NCBI GenBank assembly: GCA_964404985.1
Contig: CAYOMD010000010.1
Span: 8,840 to 72,839 of the forward strand
Direction: 5' to 3'
Length of the DNA stretch: 64,000 nt
DNA from: Hankyongella sp964404985
GTDB taxonomy: Bacteria; Pseudomonadota; Alphaproteobacteria; Sphingomonadales; Sphingomonadaceae
Below are positions 1-6,932 of this stretch, one piece after another. The position numbers and the translations under genes were made by a program. Every line of letters begins with the position of its first letter. The first letter of the stretch is position 1. Under the pieces are notes generated by a model, which saw nothing but the letters and a program-made list of their open reading frames with translations, did no database searches and had not been told where the DNA came from.

Positions 1-1
1 C

Positions 2-997
2 GATCTGCTGGGCGGGGCTGCCATTGATGTGCACGGCGTTCCGCTCGCCGACTCAACGCTGGCCAAAGCGAAGGCAGCCGACGCCGTGCTGATGGGCGCA
101 GTCGGCGGGCCACAGTGGGATACGATCGAGCGTGCGATCCGGCCGGAGCGCGGCTTGCTGAAGCTGCGCAAGGAACTGGGCCTATTCGCCAACCTGCGCC
201 CGGCGCTGTGTTTTGCGGCACTGGCCGATGCCTCTTCGCTCAAGCGTCATCTGGTCGAGGGGCTGGACCTGATGATCGTGCGCGAGTTGACCGGTGGCGT
301 CTACTTCGGTGAGCCCCGCGGTATCGAGTCACTGGCAAATGGCGAGCGACGCGGCGTCAATACGCAGGTCTATACCACCCATGAAATCCACCGCATCGCC
401 CGGGTCGCCTTCGAGATTGCCCGGGAGCGCAAATCCGCAGGGCAGCCCGGTCTGGTGACCTCGGTCGAGAAGGCCAACGTCATGGAGTCCGGGCAGCTCT
501 GGCGCGAGGAGGTGCAGGCCCTGCATGACGCCGAGTACCCGGACGTGCCGCTCAGCCACATGTACGCGGATAACTGTGCCATGCAGCTGCTGAAAAACCC
601 CCGGCAGTTTGACGTGATCGTCACCGATAATCTGTTCGGCGATATCCTGTCGGACGAAGCGGGCATGCTCACCGGCTCTCTTGGCATGTTGCCCTCCGCA
701 TCACTCGGCGCGCGCGATACCGCCACCGGCAAGCAGCCGGCACTCTATGAGCCGATCCATGGCTCGGCACCGGATATCGCCGGCAAGGGCATCGCCAACC
801 CCTGCGCTACAATCCTGTCGCTGGCGATGGCACTGCGCCTGAGCTTTGGACGCGCCGATCTGGCCGTCGCGGTTGAACATGCCGTCACCCGAACGCTCGC
901 CGATGGCATCCGCACCGGCGACATCATGGCGGACGGCTGCACGCAAGTCGGCACCGTCGCCATGGGTGATGCCATTCTCAGCAACCTCCGTTTATAG
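2..997 (+). CDS. leuB: 3-isopropylmalate dehydrogenase, 5' end cut by the window
   Basis: LeuB oxidatively decarboxylates 3-isopropylmalate to 2-oxoisocaproate with NAD+ in cytoplasmic leucine synthesis. The frame is open from base 2; the GTG at 29 is internal, because the upstream codons read DLLGGAAID, a conserved family segment. About 40 N-terminal residues, including the usual GDGIGPE start, lie outside the window. Visible family motifs are MGAVGGPQWD, the Arg-rich substrate region ERGLLKLRKELG, VRELTGGVYFG, the metal-binding segment DNLFGDILSDEAG and the NAD-binding region EPIHGSAPDIAGKG. The stop at 995-997 is 9 nt before the lipoprotein gene that follows, so the two may be cotranscribed. 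Confidence 0.97.
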   Translation, partial: DLLGGAAIDVHGVPLADSTLAKAKAADAVLMGAVGGPQWDTIERAIRPERGLLKLRKELGLFANLRPALCFAALADASSLKRHLVEGLDLMIVRELTGGVYFGEPRGIESLANGERRGVNTQVYTTHEIHRIARVAFEIARERKSAGQPGLVTSVEKANVMESGQLWREEVQALHDAEYPDVPLSHMYADNCAMQLLKNPRQFDVIVTDNLFGDILSDEAGMLTGSLGMLPSASLGARDTATGKQPALYEPIHGSAPDIAGKGIANPCATILSLAMALRLSFGRADLAVAVEHAVTRTLADGIRTGDIMADGCTQVGTVAMGDAILSNLRL

Positions 998-1006
998 GCC
1001 TCCGCC

Positions 1007-1693
1007 ATGAACCGCCGTACCCTCCTGTTCGCCGGTGCCTCTGCGCTGCTGGTGAGCGCCTGTGCCACCCTGCCCGCCAGTCCCGACTCGGCTCTGCTGG
1101 TGCGCCGCCTGCTGACCCTCTCGACCGAGAATGCCCTGAAGCGTGCGGTCGGGATCGACGGGGTGACCGGCGAATTTGCCGCCGAACTAAAGCTTGGCCA
1201 ACTGCTGAACAGTGTCGTCGGGCAAGGCTCGTCCGATACCCTGCTCAGTATGCTACGCGTGACAGGATTGTTCCAGAAAACACAGGCGATGGTGAGCCAG
1301 GCCGCCGCGTTCGCCACCCAACAGCTCTCCCCTTTCCTGCTCCGGCGCATCGACCAGATCGACATCCGCGATGCGGCGTCCCTCCTGCGCGCCGGGAATG
1401 ACAGCGCAACCCGCTTCCTCGAGCAGTCGGTCAACCAGGAGCTGGCGCAGCAGATTTCGCCGCTGGTGATCGCCTTCGTGCGCAAAGCCCAGCAGACCAA
1501 CGATATCGGCCAGTTCACGGCACTGCTGGGTGAGCGGTTGTCGAATACCTTTGCCACCATCATCGCCGAGAAGATTACCGGAACACTGGGCGGCGCGCTG
1601 TTCAACGCCATCGCCCGGGAGGAGATTGCCCTGCGCGCCAACCCGACGAGCATTGTCGATGCTGCCCTGGCAAAGGCTCTGGTGCGGCAATGA
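1007..1693 (+). CDS. DUF4197 family lipoprotein
   Basis: The 228-residue product begins with a short lipoprotein signal: arginines at 3-4, a hydrophobic stretch and lipobox VSAC with Cys19 as the lipidation site. The rest is helical and matches the DUF4197 pattern as I recall it: a central region with AASLLRAGNDSATRFLEQ, and a C-terminal EEIALRANP followed by a short helix. No function is established for the family. It probably sits on the periplasmic face of a membrane. Its stop overlaps the aquaporin start by 4 nt (ATGA), implying translational coupling with the arsenic genes downstream, although a role in arsenic handling is only a contextual guess. Confidence 0.8.
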   Translation: MNRRTLLFAGASALLVSACATLPASPDSALLVRRLLTLSTENALKRAVGIDGVTGEFAAELKLGQLLNSVVGQGSSDTLLSMLRVTGLFQKTQAMVSQAAAFATQQLSPFLLRRIDQIDIRDAASLLRAGNDSATRFLEQSVNQELAQQISPLVIAFVRKAQQTNDIGQFTALLGERLSNTFATIIAEKITGTLGGALFNAIAREEIALRANPTSIVDAALAKALVRQ

Positions 1694-2352
1694 ATGTTCA
1701 GCGTTCGCTTATTGCCGAAGCGCTCGGCACCGGGCTGCTGATCGCCGGTGTGGTCGGCTCCGGGATCATGGCGGAGGCCTTGAGTGGCGGGAATACAGGG
1801 CTGGCCTTGCTCGCCAACACGGTGGCAACCGGCGCACTCCTCGTCGTGCTCATCAGCATGTTCGGGCCGATCTCGGGGGCGCATTTTAATCCGGCGGTGA
1901 GCCTGGTCATGGCATCCCGCGGTGCGCTGCCCTGGCGTATTGCTGCCCTGTTCATCATGGCCCAGACGCTGGGGGGCATCGCCGGCACGTTTCTGACCCA
2001 TGCGATGTATGATCTGCCGCTGCTGCAGCTGAGCTTGAAGGCGCGCACCGGCTCCGGCCAATGGCTGAGCGAGGGGGTGGCGACCTTCGGGCTGGTGCTG
2101 ACCATTCTGCGCTGCATGGACCGCCCGGCAATCGTGCCGGCCATGGTCGGGCTCTACATCACGGCTGCATACTGGTTTACCGCCTCCACCTCGTTTGCAA
2201 ATCCTGCCGTGACCATCGCCAGGGCCCTCACCGACAGTTTTGCCGGGATCCTGCCCGCCCACGCCCCGGCGTTCATTGCTGCACAGCTGGCGGGAGCCAC
2301 GCTGGCCGGGCTCGTCGAGCGCAAGGTTTTTGCACCGTCCAAACTTGCCTGA
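1690..2352 (+). CDS. AqpS-like aquaglyceroporin linked to arsC
   Basis: This is a 220-residue MIP-family channel with six predicted membrane segments and both half-helix signatures, HFNPAVS near residue 62 and FANPAVTIAR near residue 167. The arginine that normally follows the second NPA in the selectivity filter is replaced by valine. To my knowledge the same change occurs in AqpS of Sinorhizobium meliloti, an arsenite channel encoded beside arsC. It is followed 10 nt later by arsC, so the likely role is downhill exit of arsenite made by ArsC. No arsR, arsB, acr3 or arsH is adjacent. A general glycerol or water channel is the alternative. Confidence 0.88.
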   Translation: MNVQRSLIAEALGTGLLIAGVVGSGIMAEALSGGNTGLALLANTVATGALLVVLISMFGPISGAHFNPAVSLVMASRGALPWRIAALFIMAQTLGGIAGTFLTHAMYDLPLLQLSLKARTGSGQWLSEGVATFGLVLTILRCMDRPAIVPAMVGLYITAAYWFTASTSFANPAVTIARALTDSFAGILPAHAPAFIAAQLAGATLAGLVERKVFAPSKLA

Positions 2353-2362
2353 GGAGCCCGCG

Positions 2363-2776
2363 ATGAATATCCTGTTTCTGTGTGTCGCCAATTCCGCCCG
2401 CAGCCAGATGGCCGAAGGCTGGGCGCGCGCCCTGCTCGGCCCCAAAGGCCATGGCATCCAGTCTGCGGGCTCCAAGCCGACCCAGGTCAACCCGTTTGCC
2501 ATCGCAGCCATGGCCGAAGTCGGCATCGATCTGCGCTCTCATGCCTCCAAGCTGGTCGATGACATCGACCCGGCCACGGTCGAGACTGTCATCACCTTGT
2601 GTGCCGAGGAAGTCTGCCCGGTGTTCCTCGGCAAGGCGCAGCGACTGCACTGGCCGACTGAGGACCCGGCGACCACAGAGAAGTTGCCCGACGCCGTGTT
2701 GCTCGCCCGCTTTCGCACGGCGCGTGACGCAATAAAAGCAAAGCTGGACGCATGGATTGCGCAAGAAAATCTTTAG
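2363..2776 (+). CDS. arsC: arsenate reductase, low-molecular-weight phosphatase type
   Basis: A 137-residue cytoplasmic protein of the LMW-PTPase fold. It reduces arsenate to arsenite, which can then leave the cell. The P-loop CVANSARS (CX5R, Cys7) is at the N-terminus, and a second cysteine pair lies in LCAEEVCP near residues 79-84; in thioredoxin-coupled ArsC a downstream cysteine pair completes the redox relay. I chose the ATG at 2363 because the family starts directly at the first strand (NILFLCVANSAR) and GAGGAG lies 8-13 nt upstream; a longer frame from 2240 overlaps the aquaporin and has no homologous N-terminus. It is most likely cotranscribed with the channel gene. Confidence 0.93.
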   Translation: MNILFLCVANSARSQMAEGWARALLGPKGHGIQSAGSKPTQVNPFAIAAMAEVGIDLRSHASKLVDDIDPATVETVITLCAEEVCPVFLGKAQRLHWPTEDPATTEKLPDAVLLARFRTARDAIKAKLDAWIAQENL

Positions 2777-2850
2777 ACGCTTGCGTGCCGCCGGTCTTGG
2801 CCGCATAAGGCCTCGGCTGATTTCCATCCATATGCAGAAAGTGTGAAGCC

Positions 2851-3894
2851 ATGGGCTACCGGATTGCCGTTGTCGGCGCCACGGGCAATGTGGGCCGCGA
2901 GATGTTGAATATCCTCGCGGAGCGCACGTTTCCGATCGACGAGATCGCCGCGATTGCTTCCTCCCGCTCCACCGGGACCGAGGTCGACTTCGGCGACGAA
3001 GGCCGCAAGCTGAAGTGCAAGAACCTTGAGCATTTTGATTTCACCGGCTGGGACATGGCGCTGATGTCGGCGGGTTCCGAGGTCAGCAAGGTCTATGCGC
3101 CCAAAATCGCCGCGCAAGGCTGTACGGTGATCGACAATGCCAGCCATTTCCGCATGGACCCGGACGTACCGCTCATCGTGCCGGAGGTGAACCCGGAGGC
3201 GATTGACGGTTACAAGAAGAAGAACATCATCGCCAATCCCAACTGCTCGACTGCGCAGATGGTGGTGGCGCTGAAACCGCTGCATGACGAGGCTGGCATC
3301 AAGCGGGTCGTCGTCGCGACCTACCAGTCGGTCTCCGGTGCCGGCAAGGACGGGCTGGACGAGCTCTTCGACCAGACTCGGGCGATTTTCGTCGGCGACC
3401 AGCGCGAGCCGAAAAAGTTCACCAAGCAGATCGCCTTCAACGTCATCCCGCATATCGACAGTTTTCTGGGCGACGACAGCGGTTATGACGGCTTCACCAA
3501 GGAAGAGTGGAAGATGGCGGTCGAGACCCAGAAGATTCTCGACACCGCGATCCGCGTGTCTGCCACCTGTGTGCGGGTGCCGGTGTTCGTCGGCCACTCG
3601 GAGGCGATTCACATCGAGTTTGAGCGCCCGATTACCGCGGCACGCGCGCGCGCGATCCTGCGTGAGGCCCCTGGTGTGATGGTCGTCGACAAGCGTGAGG
3701 CTGGCGGTTACGTGACCCCGGTTGAGTGCGTCGGCGAATATGCGACCTACGTCAGCCGTATTCGACGCGACCCGACTGTTGAGCACGGTCTGGCACTGTG
3801 GTGCGTCAGTGACAATCTGCGCAAAGGGGCAGCACTGAACGCCGTGCAGATCGCGGAGCTGCTGGGCCGACGCCACTTGAGGAAAGCGGCCTGA
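2851..3894 (+). CDS. asd: aspartate-semialdehyde dehydrogenase
   Basis: Asd reduces aspartyl phosphate with NADPH to aspartate semialdehyde, the branch-point compound for lysine/diaminopimelate, threonine and methionine. The 347-residue protein begins with the Rossmann motif GATGNVG. The catalytic cysteine is Cys132 in NPNCST and the general-base histidine is His249 in VFVGHSEA. Length is normal. The ATG at 2851 lies directly before the first beta strand, so the start is secure. The gene is 74 nt beyond arsC on the same strand and is followed by a palindromic repeat that may end the transcript. Confidence 0.97.
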   Translation: MGYRIAVVGATGNVGREMLNILAERTFPIDEIAAIASSRSTGTEVDFGDEGRKLKCKNLEHFDFTGWDMALMSAGSEVSKVYAPKIAAQGCTVIDNASHFRMDPDVPLIVPEVNPEAIDGYKKKNIIANPNCSTAQMVVALKPLHDEAGIKRVVVATYQSVSGAGKDGLDELFDQTRAIFVGDQREPKKFTKQIAFNVIPHIDSFLGDDSGYDGFTKEEWKMAVETQKILDTAIRVSATCVRVPVFVGHSEAIHIEFERPITAARARAILREAPGVMVVDKREAGGYVTPVECVGEYATYVSRIRRDPTVEHGLALWCVSDNLRKGAALNAVQIAELLGRRHLRKAA

Positions 3895-3952
3895 ACCCCC
3901 TCCCCGCATAGCTGAGCAGATACCGCACCTTGTACCGCCCTGGTGAGAAGAC

Positions 3953-4057
3953 GTGTATCAGTTTGAAATCCCCGCTCACCCTGAGTTTGGACAGAAGGGC
4001 TGAGCGGCTCGTGGTTCTGTCCAAGCTCACCACGAGCGGACGTTCAAACTGAGACAC
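3953..4057 (+). repeat. REP-like nested palindromic intergenic element
   Basis: A 105-bp element fills most of the asd-oxidoreductase gap (3895-4158). The outer arms 3953-3967 and 4043-4057 pair over 15 bp with two mismatches. Inside are two adjacent hairpins. The first has arms starting CGCTCACCCT and ending AGGGCTGAGCG. The second has arms GCTCGTGGT and ACCACGAGC. The two hairpin loops are complementary to each other: 3983-3996 pairs with 4015-4028 (GAGTTTGGACAGAA against TTCTGTCCAAGCTC, one mismatch). The sequence resembles the widespread proteobacterial repeat with core CTTGTCGAAGG, but the central bases have changed on both sides in a matching way. Confidence 0.75.
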
Positions 4058-4158
4058 TACCCGGTGAGAAGGGCATTTGCCTGTCGCGCCCAGTTCGTCT
4101 ACGGGCACTATTCTATATCGTGGCCGTATATCGCGGCCGGTAAGCCTAAACGGTTCTT

Positions 4159-5502
4159 ATGGGTTTGATCGACGTCAGCGCGTATGAGTACGGAGCGCCC
4201 TCGGGATCGCTCTGGGAAACCCTGACTCCCAAGCTGCACCGGACCTATTCTCGCCTTGAAGGCGTTGAGAGCTGCGATGTTCTGGTGATCGGCTGCGGGC
4301 TGGTCGGCCTGGCGGCTGCCTGGCGGCTCAGCGAGGAGTATGGCGCAAAGGTCGTCTTGATCGATGCTGCAGAACCAGGCTGGGGTGCCAGCGGCCGCAT
4401 GCTCGGGCTGGCCGGCCCCAGCCCGCTAAGTGCCTACCGCCGCGCTGCAATCCTGGGCGCGGACAAATTGCAGCAACTGGCAAGCGTCGATGTCGAGGCC
4501 AGGGACCTGGTTCCCCTGATGTGCGAAGCGGTCGAGACACCCATCGACCGGCAGGACGCAGACCTGTTCTCACTGGGAGTCGACCCGAAGATATGGTCCC
4601 CCATGGCGGCGCTGGCGCTGGAGATCGCGCGCGCCAACGGCCCTCAATACACGCAATTGCCTGCCGAGACCGGTGGTGCGCACACAGCGGACCACGCCGA
4701 TCTGCCCCGGCTGATGATGCGCGACACTACCCTGCTCTCGCCGCTGGCCCTGGCGCGCGGCATGGCTGATCAACTGATGGCGCGTGATGTGCTGGTGTGC
4801 GCCAACACACGGGTGCGCGGGCTGGTTCCCCGTGGCCACCGGATCGAGGTGGAGTATCGCGGTGGCAAGATCGAGACGGCGCACGTGCTGGTTGCGACCA
4901 ATGGCCAATCGCGCCACCGCAGCATTCCAGCCATGAGCAGCCGGGTGATGCCGTGGCCGTTCATCGCCGTTGCCTCCCGCCCGATCAGCCCGCGACTGCT
5001 GGCTGACCAGGGCATTACCCGCCCGACTGTGTTCCGCTTCGAAGATGGTGTGCTCGGCACGGTCACTGTGCGCTTCATGAGCGACTACCGGCTGATCGCC
5101 TCGGTCGATGCGCCCGTGGCCCGCGGCCACCTGCAGACCATGGCGCAGGTGAACAACTTTGGGTCCTGGCTGGCGGCCCGCTTCCCGCAACTGCCGATCC
5201 TGCCGCTGCCGATCCATTGGCGCGGTCTGGGTGCACGGGTCGGCGAGGGTCTGCCGTTCATTGGTCCCATCAATGAGGCGACGAATATCACCTACGCCGG
5301 CGGCACCGACTTCGAGTCGGTGGGCCTGGCGTTATGGATGGGCCGCGCTGCCGCCATGGCAGTCGCCTATCCGCAACAGGCGCAGACCCTGCCATTTGTC
5401 TCCGCAGAGCCGATGGAGCCATACCGGTTTCTCCAATTCAGCTTCCATAGACAGATGCGCACGCTCGACAGGCGTTTGCTGGAGATGGCCGCCACCGCCT
5501 GA
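4159..5502 (+). CDS. FAD-dependent oxidoreductase of the D-amino-acid oxidase family
   Basis: A 447-residue flavoprotein of the DAO superfamily. The dinucleotide-binding fold starts near residue 40 with VLVIGCGLVG (GxGxxG at 45-50), and Asp69 in VLIDA is placed to bind the FAD ribose. A long N-terminal lead (1-38) resembles that of gamma-glutamylputrescine oxidase and pipecolate oxidase relatives. The C-terminal part has FIGPINEATNITYAGG, the second FAD contact region. The substrate cannot be read from sequence; it should be a secondary or primary amine or amino acid. A DUF1338 gene follows 89 nt downstream, and in Pseudomonas the DUF1338 enzyme works in the pathway that contains an FAD pipecolate oxidase. 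That pairing is inference. Confidence 0.85.
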   Translation: MGLIDVSAYEYGAPSGSLWETLTPKLHRTYSRLEGVESCDVLVIGCGLVGLAAAWRLSEEYGAKVVLIDAAEPGWGASGRMLGLAGPSPLSAYRRAAILGADKLQQLASVDVEARDLVPLMCEAVETPIDRQDADLFSLGVDPKIWSPMAALALEIARANGPQYTQLPAETGGAHTADHADLPRLMMRDTTLLSPLALARGMADQLMARDVLVCANTRVRGLVPRGHRIEVEYRGGKIETAHVLVATNGQSRHRSIPAMSSRVMPWPFIAVASRPISPRLLADQGITRPTVFRFEDGVLGTVTVRFMSDYRLIASVDAPVARGHLQTMAQVNNFGSWLAARFPQLPILPLPIHWRGLGARVGEGLPFIGPINEATNITYAGGTDFESVGLALWMGRAAAMAVAYPQQAQTLPFVSAEPMEPYRFLQFSFHRQMRTLDRRLLEMAATA

Positions 5503-5591
5503 CCATAAGCGGCGCAAAACGCTACTGGAGCCGCGCGGAGACTTGATTCCAGGACTGTGGGCGCAGATGAAGGCGCAAAATGGAGGTTGAT

Positions 5592-6584
5592 ATGTCCGCT
5601 CTCGCCCATCTGCTGAACGCGCACCCGGCGGCACAGCCCCTCGCAGACAGCATCGTCGTGCATTCGGAGATTGGGCAGGCGGCGGATGCATCCCGCGCGG
5701 TGCTGGCGCAGGCACTCAACATCCTGTTGTTTGCGGATTTGCTGGTCCGGGTGCCGACCGCACGCGCCTATGTCGCAGACTGCAACGCACAAGGGCGCAA
5801 GCTGGTGTTCGACCATGGCGCGCTGCGCACAGTGGCACATGCCGGTATGGGAGCCTTGCCAATGGGTGAGACAGCCATCACCCGGGTGCTGCTGCCGCTC
5901 GGCTACCGCATGAACGAGGTGTACCCGCTCGACCGGCTGGGCATGACCGGTCGGTCCTACACGCATGCAGACTTCCCCGAAGATCTGCCGCAGTTTTTTC
6001 TGAGCGAGCTGCACCCGGAGCGCTTCTCGGCAGACTTCGTGGCCGCCGTCACCCGGGTCACCGCCAGCTCGCGCGACCCGCTGAACGACGCGGCCAAGGC
6101 CCGGCTCTCCCGGCTGAAGGCAGATGGTGCCTTGCCGCTCGACGACGCGGCGGCGCTGCTCCCAGCACTGGTCGCCTGCTTTGATCGCCAGCACGCCGAT
6201 CCGTCGCTCGCTGACTATGCCCAGCTGCAGCAAGAGTCGGCAGAGATGGCGTGGATCGCGACCGAAGGCAACGCCTTCAACCATGCAACAGACCGGGTGG
6301 ACGATCTGGCCACTGTGGTTGAGGCGCAAAAGGCAATTGGTCGGCCCATGAAGGAGACAGTCGAGGTCTCGCGTTCGGGCCGGGTGTTGCAGACTGCCTA
6401 CCGCGCCGACCTGATTGCGCGCCGCTTCACGGACGCGGACGGCCAGATCGTCACCCGCGACGTGCCTGGCTCCTTCTTCGAGTTCATCCAGCGCGCTAGA
6501 CTGGCCGATGGACGGCTTGACCTTGCGTTTGATGCCAGCAACGCCCAGGGTATCTTCAAGATGACGGCAAGCAGCGCCTGCTAA
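5592..6584 (+). CDS. DUF1338 family 2-oxoadipate dioxygenase/decarboxylase-like protein
   Basis: This 330-residue protein matches DUF1338. A characterised member, HglS (YdcJ) of Pseudomonas putida, is an Fe(II) enzyme turning 2-oxoadipate into D-2-hydroxyglutarate during lysine breakdown. The metal ligands I recall for HglS (His70, His226, Glu294, with substrate Arg74) have equivalents here at His75 (FDHGALR), His231 (FNHATDR), Glu297 (SFFEFIQR) and Arg79. The His-His spacing is identical and the His-Glu spacing nearly so. The protein is shorter than HglS. I chose the ATG at 5592 over the in-frame ATG at 5580 because GGAGG (5582-5586) lies five bases before it. It likely pairs with the upstream oxidoreductase. 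Confidence 0.85.
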   Translation: MSALAHLLNAHPAAQPLADSIVVHSEIGQAADASRAVLAQALNILLFADLLVRVPTARAYVADCNAQGRKLVFDHGALRTVAHAGMGALPMGETAITRVLLPLGYRMNEVYPLDRLGMTGRSYTHADFPEDLPQFFLSELHPERFSADFVAAVTRVTASSRDPLNDAAKARLSRLKADGALPLDDAAALLPALVACFDRQHADPSLADYAQLQQESAEMAWIATEGNAFNHATDRVDDLATVVEAQKAIGRPMKETVEVSRSGRVLQTAYRADLIARRFTDADGQIVTRDVPGSFFEFIQRARLADGRLDLAFDASNAQGIFKMTASSAC

Positions 6585-6608
6585 AGCGTGATGACTTTAC
6601 ATTGATCC

Positions 6609-6929
6609 ACTTGTCATCGCGAGACCACGCAGTGGCCGCGGCGATCCAGAGGCTTTGATTTTGCTAGCTGGATCGCCATCCGGCTTCACACTCCGCCCTT
6701 GGTGAGCATGACGAACCACGAGCTGCGCATCCCTTCGTCTAGTTTAAAGCTTGCTGACTTTAGATTGACCGTTCGCCCCGAGCCCGGTCGAGGGGCGGCT
6801 CCAGCATCATCGCCAGAATCATCTGGACGTGTCTCGACTTGGCTCGACACCAACGGTGCGTGTCTTGATTCTGCGTAATGCCATCCGACTCCAGGGTGAG
6901 CGGTAGCGCGCAGTCTCGCAATGACAAGT
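6609..6929 (+). repeat. composite intergenic repeat with 16-bp terminal inverted repeats
   Basis: The 348-bp gap between the DUF1338 gene and ppx holds no credible gene. Its ends are inverted repeats: 6609-6624 and 6914-6929 match over 16 bp with one mismatch (ACTTGTCATCGCGAGA). This resembles the common alphaproteobacterial intergenic repeat containing GTCATCGCGAG and CGGCGATCCAG, whose usual far end is CTCGCAATGAC. Inside, near 6766-6796, a second repeat fragment (TTCGCCCCGAGCCCGGTCGA) resembles another REP family, and TGACTTTAxATTGA occurs twice (6591-6604 and 6759-6772). It looks like an older repeat interrupted by a newer one. Confidence 0.55.
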
Positions 6930-6932
6930 CCA

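Noticed and set aside
745..2526. A 593-codon open frame on the minus strand across leuB, the DUF4197 gene and the aquaporin gene
   Set aside because: It runs antisense through three well-supported genes and its product is low-complexity (His/Gln/Arg/Gly-rich), the usual shadow of high-GC codon bias.
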